Shown here in pieces: positions 7,048 through 11,856 of a DNA stretch of 11,856 nucleotides. The DNA comes from Bacteroidota bacterium (GTDB lineage Bacteria; Bacteroidota; Ignavibacteria; UBA10030): positions 3,179-15,034 of the forward strand of contig DMMN01000225.1 in NCBI GenBank assembly GCA_003453835.1, written 5' to 3'. Made by a program: the position numbers and the translations under genes. Under the pieces are notes generated by a model. That model saw only the letters and a list, made by a program, of their open reading frames with translations. It was not told the DNA's origin and searched no databases. Numbering within the stretch: the first letter of the stretch is position 1; the number at the start of each line of letters is the position of its first letter.

Positions 7048-7929
7048 CTATTCGATATTCTGCAACTGTTCTCGGATCTTCTCCAACTCTTCCTTGATCT
7101 TCACCACGAGGTGGGCGACGTCGGCATCGTTGGTTTTCGAGCCGATGGTGTTCGCCTCACGATTGATCTCCTGGACCAGAAAGTTCAGCTTTCGCCCTGC
7201 GGCTTCCTCTTGTTGCATTGCTTCGAGGAAAAACTTGTTATGGCTGCGAAAGCGAACGCACTCTTCCGTCACATCAAGCTTGTCGGCCAGGAGGGCAATC
7301 TCAAGCTCAAGCCGGTTCTGGTCGACGATACTTTTGTCATCAAGGAGTTGCGCTATCCGCTCATGCAGTCGCTTGCGCTCTTCGGGAATGCGTTGCGTGG
7401 AAAGGCCCTCGATGGTCCCCACCGTCTCGTCAATCCAGCGAACACGCCGCGCGAGATCTTTGCCCAGCTCTTTTCCCTCGTTGCGGCGCATCGTATTGAA
7501 CTCCTTGAGAGCTCCCCGAAGCGCCTCCTCCACCACTTTCCAGACCCGTTCGTCGGTTTCCTCTTCGCGGCTCACCTCGAAGACCTCGGAAAACTTGAGG
7601 AGATGATCGAGTTTCACTCGCTCACGAATGCCGGCCGCTTTCCGAACCTCGTTGAGCAACTTCGCGTAAGCCTTCGCCGCGGATCTGTTCACCGACATCG
7701 GCTGGGCGCCATCGGTGTCTTCCTCCACGGAAATGGCAACGGTAAGGTTGCCGCGATTCACGAAGGATCGAACGAGCTCCTTCACGTTTTTTTCACGCTG
7801 CGAGAGAGAGCGTGGCATGCGCGCTGTCACTTCAAGAAATCTGCTGTTCACGCTGCGAACTTCTACTGCCGCCGTAATGCCGCGTTTGGCAACTTCCGCG
7901 CGACCGAAACCGGTCATGCTGGCAATCAA
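7048..7929 (-). CDS. yicC: YicC/YloC-family endoribonuclease, TTG start
   Basis: A 293-residue protein when started at the TTG at 7929. That start gives 'MIASMTGFGRAE', the family's invariant N-terminus, and has GGTGGAG five bases upstream (7935-7941). The open frame continues 23 codons further to 7998, but those residues have no family counterpart. The N-terminal YicC-like domain contains 'VEVRSVNSRFLEV' (about 23-35), and the C-terminal DUF1732 domain ends with 'QEINREANTIGSKTNDADVAHLVVKIKEELEKIREQLQNIE'. Conserved charged residues near 'SHNKFF' (about 229-234) are present. Family knowledge: E. coli YicC and B. subtilis YloC are ribonucleases, and YicC affects small-RNA turnover. It is the first gene of the yicC-gmk-rpoZ-coaBC operon, whose promoter should lie in the upstream gap. 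Confidence 0.93.
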   Translation of the reverse strand: MIASMTGFGRAEVAKRGITAAVEVRSVNSRFLEVTARMPRSLSQREKNVKELVRSFVNRGNLTVAISVEEDTDGAQPMSVNRSAAKAYAKLLNEVRKAAGIRERVKLDHLLKFSEVFEVSREEETDERVWKVVEEALRGALKEFNTMRRNEGKELGKDLARRVRWIDETVGTIEGLSTQRIPEERKRLHERIAQLLDDKSIVDQNRLELEIALLADKLDVTEECVRFRSHNKFFLEAMQQEEAAGRKLNFLVQEINREANTIGSKTNDADVAHLVVKIKEELEKIREQLQNIE

Positions 7930-7934
7930 GATTG

Positions 7935-7941
7935 CTCCACC
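7935..7941 (-). promoter_or_regulatory. Ribosome-binding site of yicC supporting the TTG start
   Basis: The minus strand reads GGTGGAG, with its GGAG core five bases before the TTG at 7929. Together with the conserved MIxSMTGFG N-terminus it places the start there and not at the upstream end of the open frame. Confidence 0.7.
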
Positions 7942-7967
7942 TTTGATCGTTTTGCGTAATGGGGACA

Positions 7968-7985
7968 CAAATTTACGCAAATTTG
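7968..7985. repeat. Inverted repeat over the candidate yicC -10 region, possible operator
   Basis: CAAATTT-acgc-AAATTTG is a perfect inverted repeat with 7-bp arms and a 4-bp spacer. It covers the candidate -10 hexamer of the leftward promoter, a position suited to a repressor or other dimeric regulator. The repeat is seen directly; binding is inferred. Confidence 0.5.
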
Positions 7986-7998
7986 GAGGTGTGAGCAA
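7970..7998 (-). promoter_or_regulatory. Candidate sigma-70-type promoter of the yicC-gmk-rpoZ-coaBC operon
   Basis: On the minus strand TTGCTC (7993-7998) and TAAATT (7970-7975) are separated by exactly 17 bp, resembling -35 and -10 hexamers. They would start a transcript near 7963 and leave a leader of about 35 nt before the TTG. The lineage may use differently shaped promoters, so confidence is modest. Confidence 0.4.
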
Positions 7999-8192
7999 GG
8001 GAAAGATTCCACGAGTTTACCTACGCAAAAATAGTCAGTCTCAGCGAAGCCGAAGATTGCACTGAGGCGGCCACTCCGAACATACTTTGATTTCGTTGCG
8101 CTCATCCTTCGGACTCGCTCCACTTCGATCAGCGCGACTGGAATCTCCTTCTTTCCTTGCAGAATGGGTACCTCTTGAAAGATTAACACCGG

Positions 8193-8276
8193 CTATCCAC
8201 ATGCTTATCAACACCCTTCGTGCGGAAAATTGATTTTGCGGCGATTTTTCTCAACCTTTTTGCCAACTGTGGATAA
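8193..8276. promoter_or_regulatory. Cluster of DnaA-box-like sequences with T-tracts
   Basis: Three 9-mers resemble the DnaA box TTATCCACA: CTATCCACA (8193-8201, one mismatch), TTATCAACA (8205-8213, one mismatch) and TGTGGATAA (8268-8276, a perfect box on the minus strand). Between the second and third lie T-runs beginning at 8234, 8245 and 8257, spaced 11 and 12 bp, in sequence richer in A+T than its surroundings. Genes run away from this gap on both sides. This could be a DnaA-regulated promoter or part of a replication origin; neither dnaA nor dnaN is in the window. The last box ends three bases before the NFACT start codon. Confidence 0.4.
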
Positions 8277-8279
8277 CAA

Positions 8280-9959
8280 ATGCTAGCCAACTACTACACG
8301 CTGCGAATTATCGCCCACGACCTTGACCGGCAGCTTGCAGGCTCGAAGATCGGCGAGATCTTTTGCCAAAGCAAAAACGAGCTCACACTGGTCTTTGACG
8401 CTAAGAGCACCACCCCGGCCCTCATTGTCTCATGTGAACCGTCCGAGAATTTCATCTTCTGCAGGTCCGATGTTCACCGCGCCAAGAAGAACTCGGTTGA
8501 CGTGTTTCGAGCCGCTTGGCAAGAGAATATCAACGGTATCGAGATTCACCCGGCGGATCGGGAACTTACGATTCACTGTGGTCTCAATCGGAGAATTCTG
8601 ATTCAGCTCTTTGGCTCGAAAGCGAACGTTCTGCTTGTCGACGACAGAAACATCGTCGCTGATTCCTTTCTCAAGTCCAAAGAGCTCGTCGGAACGAAAC
8701 ACGAACCGAGACCTGCCGAGGCATCCCGCTCACTGCTCACGCTCGAAGAATTCTCCACGCAGCTTCGCTCAATCGGAAGCGTCGTTGTCCCTGCCGCCTT
8801 AAGAAAACAGATTCCTCTCTTTGGATCTATTCTGGTGCGGGAAGCTTGCTTCCGCGCGCGGGTAGGTGAACAGCGGCTCGTCGCCGAGTTGAGCGATGGC
8901 GACATTCAAGAAGTCTTTCAGGCATGTGTCAGCGTGTTGAAGCAACTGGAACATCCCTCTCCCCGAATCTATTTTCGAGAGTCGACGCCGATCGTGTTCT
9001 CACTCGTTCAACTCGAGCACGTACAGGCCGACAGCGAAGAACTTATCGATTCACTCCACGACGCCATGAGAATGTTCGTCGGGAGAGCACGGCGGAGGAA
9101 ATCCCTTCTCCACGAGAAGGAAGAATTGCTCCGTTTCTTCGACGGCAACATCGGGGGGGCGGAGCGCACACTGGCCAAGATGGCGAAGGAAACGGAGTCG
9201 ATGGAGCGGATGATCGGATATGAGGCATGCGGAAAACTGTTGATGGCAAATCTCCACTTGATTGAGAAGGGAATGAAGGAGGTGCGCGTTGAGGATGTCT
9301 TTCGGTCCTCCCGGGAACGGATATCAATCCGTCTGGAGCCCCACCTGAGCCCGGCAAAGAACGCCGAGCGGTATTTCGAGAAATCAAAGAAAGCTCGGGC
9401 AGCCATTGAAGAGCAAACAGCTCAACGACGGGAAGTTGAAGAGCGATGGGAATCGCTCCGGTCGATGCGGGACGAATTGGGCCCCGTTCAGACGCTGGAA
9501 CGACTTTCAGATTATCTGAACATCTACCGCCCAAAACTTCTGGAAATGGGGTATCGATTTCCGAGCGTGAAGGGAGAGTCTCAGAAAGCGGATATTCCGT
9601 TCCGTATCTTCACCGTGGCCGGGGGCTTCCAGGTGTGGGCTGGAAAGAGCAGTGAGAACAACGACCTCCTGACGATGAAATATGCAAAACCGAATGATCT
9701 GTGGTTTCATGCGCGGGGATCGAGCGGCTCGCACGTTGTCCTCCGAGTCGGCACGGGCAAGGGCGAGCCCGCCAGGCAAGCGATCGAGCAAGCCGCAGCC
9801 ATCGCAGCGTACTACAGCAAGATGAAGACCTCGGCGCTCGTGCCCGTAGCAATGACGGAAAGAAAATACGTGCGTAAACCGAAAGGAGCATCCGCCGGAA
9901 CCGTAATGATCGAGCGAGAGAAGATCCTGTTTGTTCGTCCGACACTTCCAGCCCGCTGA
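8280..9959 (+). CDS. NFACT / RqcH (Rqc2-like) ribosome quality control protein
   Basis: A 559-residue protein of the family formerly annotated as fibronectin-binding. Bacterial RqcH binds stalled 50S subunits carrying peptidyl-tRNA and recruits tRNA-Ala to add C-terminal alanine tails that mark the chain for degradation. NFACT-N spans about 1-175 and keeps the functionally key Asp-Arg pair as D93-R94 in 'HPADRELTIHCG'. A middle helical region (about 180-270) leads into long coiled coils (about 270-335 and 365-400), separated by 'LEPHLSPAKNAERYFEKSKKA' (352-372), a family hallmark. NFACT-R follows at about 440-545, with 'AGKSSENNDLLTMKYAKPNDLWFHARGSSGSHVVLR'. The ATG at 8280 has no Shine-Dalgarno sequence. 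It is divergent from the yicC operon and followed 41 bp later by an unrelated secreted esterase. The presence of both D and R argues for a tailing-competent protein. Confidence 0.93.
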   Translation: MLANYYTLRIIAHDLDRQLAGSKIGEIFCQSKNELTLVFDAKSTTPALIVSCEPSENFIFCRSDVHRAKKNSVDVFRAAWQENINGIEIHPADRELTIHCGLNRRILIQLFGSKANVLLVDDRNIVADSFLKSKELVGTKHEPRPAEASRSLLTLEEFSTQLRSIGSVVVPAALRKQIPLFGSILVREACFRARVGEQRLVAELSDGDIQEVFQACVSVLKQLEHPSPRIYFRESTPIVFSLVQLEHVQADSEELIDSLHDAMRMFVGRARRRKSLLHEKEELLRFFDGNIGGAERTLAKMAKETESMERMIGYEACGKLLMANLHLIEKGMKEVRVEDVFRSSRERISIRLEPHLSPAKNAERYFEKSKKARAAIEEQTAQRREVEERWESLRSMRDELGPVQTLERLSDYLNIYRPKLLEMGYRFPSVKGESQKADIPFRIFTVAGGFQVWAGKSSENNDLLTMKYAKPNDLWFHARGSSGSHVVLRVGTGKGEPARQAIEQAAAIAAYYSKMKTSALVPVAMTERKYVRKPKGASAGTVMIEREKILFVRPTLPAR

Positions 9960-10000
9960 GACAACACAGGACGATGCGATCTCATTCAACTCTATTGGCA

Positions 10001-11455
10001 ATGAAGAAGTCTCTCCTTCTCCTCACCCTTGTTGTTTCCACCACCCACGCCCAACATTTTCAAGACTTTCTAAACCGCGTCTATCCCGCTTCAGAAGATC
10101 GGCGAACGGCCATCGTCGATAGCTTCATGGCTGTTCATCCGACGCTCCCGTTCATCGAGCAGGACACGATGGTCCATTTTATCTACCGTGGCAGCGCAAC
10201 AAGTGTCACCGTTCCCGGAGACGCCAACGGTTGGGACGGAAACGCGTTTCCGATGACAAACATTGCCGGCACGGATTTCTGGTATCGAACGCAAATCTTT
10301 GAAGCTGACGCGCGGCTAGACTATAAGTTCATCATCAATGGAGGGACCTGGATTCTGGATCCAAGAAATCCATTTCAGATCACCGGCGGATTTGGACCGA
10401 ACTCCGAGCTCCGGATGCCGCGCCATCCGGCTGCTCCGGAGATTCTGTACTACCCAGATATCCCTCATGGCGCCCTTCGTGATACGATCTTCTTCAGTCC
10501 GGCTCTGGGGAACTCGCGCACCATCAGGGTTTACACGCCACCGGGGTATGAATCGTCCTCCGACAGCCTGCCGATGATTCTCTTTCATGACGGGCTGGAG
10601 TATGTATCGCTGGCGAATGCAAACAATGTGATCGATTACCTGATCTGGAAGCGACGTATTCCGCCGATCCTTGCCGTGTTCGTGCCGCCGGTCAATCGAA
10701 CACAGGAATATGTCTCTTCGCAAATCAATCAGTTCTCGACGTTTATTGTGAGCGAGCTTCTTCCGTACATCGACCAAAGATATCGCACGCGTCGTACGCC
10801 CGCAAGCCGGGCCGTGATGGGGGCGTCGAACGGTGGGAACATCTCGCTCTGGCTCGGATACAACTATCCTCAAGTCTTTGGCAAGGTGGGGGCACAGTCA
10901 AGCAACATCATCGGTCAAATCTCCGACGGCTTCCGATCGACGTCGCGGCGGGCTCTGAAGTTATATCTTGACCTTGGAACGTACGACATCGCGATGCTGA
11001 TTCCGCTTGTGAGAAACTTTGTTCCGATTCTTCAGTCAAACGCGTACACCTATCGGTACCGGGAATACCATGAAGGGCATAGCTGGGGCAACTGGCGAGC
11101 GCACCTCGATGAGGCGCTTGAATTCTTTTTCGAGGCGGAGGCAACGGGCCTCGGGTCCGAGGAGAGAAGTAGTATTCCCGGAGAGATCAGACTCGAACAG
11201 AACTATCCAAACCCGTTTAACGAAAGGACAGTGATCAGCTTCAGGCTTTCGACCGTGAGCGATGTGCGGTTGAGTGTGTCCGATATGCTGGGAAGAGACG
11301 TGGCAACGCTCGTGAATAACGTAAAGGAGGCTGGAAACCATATTGTGACGTTTGAAGCTCCACGTTCAGGAGTGGAATTCTCCAGTGGAGTCTATTTCTA
11401 CCGACTGCAGACGGAAGTCTCAAATCGCACGATGAAGATGGTTCTCGTTCGATGA
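10001..11455 (+). CDS. Secreted alpha/beta-hydrolase esterase with type IX secretion sorting domain
   Basis: A 484-residue protein starting at the ATG at 10001, which gives a clean signal peptide (MKKSLLLLTLVVSTTHA, cleavage before Gln18). An in-frame ATG at 9974 would add nine residues and is less likely. After the signal comes an E-set/CBM48-like beta domain (about 55-142; 'VTVPGDANGWDGNAFPM' and 'YKFIINGGTWILDPRNP'). The esterase domain (about 150-380) is of the Fes/esterase-D type: 'RTIRVYTPPGYE', oxyanion-side 'ILFHDG', nucleophile elbow 'GASNGG' (S276), a candidate acid in 'LDLGTYD' (D324 or D329) and a candidate His in 'YHEGHSWGNW' (H360). The last ~90 residues (about 393-484) are a type A sorting domain, 'LEQNYPNPFN ... 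SSGVYFYRLQT ... MKMVLVR', that directs export through the type IX system to the cell surface or outside. The substrate is not evident; relatives act on siderophore esters or acetylated and feruloylated carbohydrates. Confidence 0.9.
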   Translation: MKKSLLLLTLVVSTTHAQHFQDFLNRVYPASEDRRTAIVDSFMAVHPTLPFIEQDTMVHFIYRGSATSVTVPGDANGWDGNAFPMTNIAGTDFWYRTQIFEADARLDYKFIINGGTWILDPRNPFQITGGFGPNSELRMPRHPAAPEILYYPDIPHGALRDTIFFSPALGNSRTIRVYTPPGYESSSDSLPMILFHDGLEYVSLANANNVIDYLIWKRRIPPILAVFVPPVNRTQEYVSSQINQFSTFIVSELLPYIDQRYRTRRTPASRAVMGASNGGNISLWLGYNYPQVFGKVGAQSSNIIGQISDGFRSTSRRALKLYLDLGTYDIAMLIPLVRNFVPILQSNAYTYRYREYHEGHSWGNWRAHLDEALEFFFEAEATGLGSEERSSIPGEIRLEQNYPNPFNERTVISFRLSTVSDVRLSVSDMLGRDVATLVNNVKEAGNHIVTFEAPRSGVEFSSGVYFYRLQTEVSNRTMKMVLVR

Positions 11456-11489
11456 GGACATTGAACTATCCGAAAGTGTGAGGTCGATG

Positions 11490-11856
11490 CTACAAAGAGG
11501 AATCGAAGAAACTGATGAGCGTGCGTACGGCGAAACGCGAACTTGGGTCCTTGAGAGAGTCTACGGAGTGAGACACGGACTTACTGAAATCTTCATAAAC
11601 CTCTTCGATATTTTTCATGCCGTCGAGCATACGGCTCCAATCCAACTGAAATCCATATCCGTGAAAGACAACATGTCTGAACTTCCTGTAGGGAGCCAAA
11701 CGATCTGCCAAAACTTTGTCAAACAATGTTGGCAATGATCCAAAAGGCGGGTCCTGAAATCTCTCGAAGAGCTCTACATGCCACATCTCGCCGGATGGTA
11801 AGGTAGGTTGTGATAGATGCTAATGCGCTTTAGAACATTTTCCACCCCGTTATAAA
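11490..11856 (-). pseudogene. HepT-like (HEPN) toxin-type protein, frameshifted and 5' partial
   Basis: The minus strand encodes the C-terminal half of a HepT-like protein in one frame, from about 11819 to the stop at 11490: 'LPSGEMWHVELFERF', then 'YRKFRHVVFHGYGFQLDW'. The HEPN ribonuclease motif R-x4-H is present as RHVVFH (codons at about 11661-11678). That frame is closed upstream by a TAG at 11820-11822. A second minus-strand frame, entering from the right edge, reads 'YNGVENVLKRISIYHNLP' (11854 to about 11801), which is the segment expected just before it ('FYxGIExIxKRI ... PSGExWH' in the family as I recall it). The two frames join with one extra base, for example a third T in the minus-strand CCTTACC at about 11799-11802. 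So the gene is broken by an indel, or this is a sequencing error near a contig end. The usual partner, a MNT-type nucleotidyltransferase antitoxin, would lie outside the window. The family call is good; gene integrity is uncertain. Confidence 0.65.

Larger units (their letters stand above)
7930..8279. other. 350-bp divergent intergenic region
   Basis: This gap separates the leftward housekeeping operon from the rightward NFACT gene. Its left part holds the candidate yicC promoter, the 18-bp inverted repeat and three copies of TACGCAAA (7951-7958 reversed, 7974-7981, 8022-8029). The right part holds three DnaA-box-like 9-mers and phased T-tracts (8193-8276). The middle (about 8030-8185) has no recognised element. 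A minus-strand frame of 87 codons with a GTG start (8189 to 7926) is open across most of the gap, but it runs through the yicC ribosome-binding site and has no recognised family, so it is not called as a gene. No tRNA or recognised RNA gene was seen. Confidence 0.6.

Noticed and set aside
7111..7959. Long plus-strand open frame of 282 codons opposite yicC
   Set aside because: It is the antisense shadow of yicC, whose protein matches its family end to end; the plus-strand translation shows no domain.
7926..8189. 87-codon minus-strand frame across the divergent gap as a gene
   Set aside because: It overlaps the yicC ribosome-binding site, candidate promoter and start; it begins with a GTG without a ribosome-binding site and matches no family I recognise. 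Kept only as an observation about the gap.
9974..10000. Upstream ATG as the esterase start
   Set aside because: It adds 'MRSHSTLLA' before a complete signal peptide that begins MKKSLLLL; the AGG before it is too close to serve as a good ribosome-binding site.
11478..11738. Plus-strand 86-codon frame at the right end
   Set aside because: It lies antisense to the HepT-like frame, which carries the recognisable HEPN motif; the plus-strand translation has no recognisable feature.

Overview
This 11.9 kb window looks like chromosome of a Gram-negative bacterium from the Bacteroidota/Chlorobi/Ignavibacteriota side of the tree. The best evidence is a secreted esterase whose C-terminus is a type IX secretion sorting domain with the 'QNYPNPFN ... 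LGRDVATLV ... SSGVYFYRL' pattern common in Ignavibacteria and relatives. The omega subunit and CoaBC sequences also read as that lineage. Shine-Dalgarno sequences are weak or absent before most genes, and GTG and TTG starts are used. The placement is inference from protein signatures; no search was run.

Layout. (1) 1-3675, plus strand: the C-terminal barrel of a TonB-dependent receptor (cut by the window edge), a small secreted YfiR-like (DUF4154) protein, and a methyl-accepting chemotaxis protein. This looks like an uptake or envelope-sensing cluster. (2) 3918-7929, minus strand: a tight housekeeping operon read leftward in the order yicC (ribonuclease), gmk (guanylate kinase), rpoZ (RNA polymerase omega), coaBC (coenzyme A synthesis), then after 119 bp a family 4 [4Fe-4S] uracil-DNA glycosylase. 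(3) 7930-8279: a 350 bp divergent intergenic region. It holds a candidate yicC promoter overlapped by an inverted repeat, three copies of TACGCAAA, three DnaA-box-like 9-mers and a run of phased T-tracts. (4) 8280-11455, plus strand: an NFACT/RqcH-type ribosome quality control protein and the secreted esterase. (5) 11490-11856, minus strand: a HepT-like (HEPN) toxin-type protein running off the right edge, whose reading frame is broken by an apparent one-base indel.

The parts most worth following are the divergent intergenic region (origin-like or regulatory architecture), the receptor/YfiR/chemoreceptor cluster (a possible variant of YfiR periplasmic signalling with a chemoreceptor as partner), and the frameshifted HepT-like gene. 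Most other genes are ordinary housekeeping genes of the lineage.
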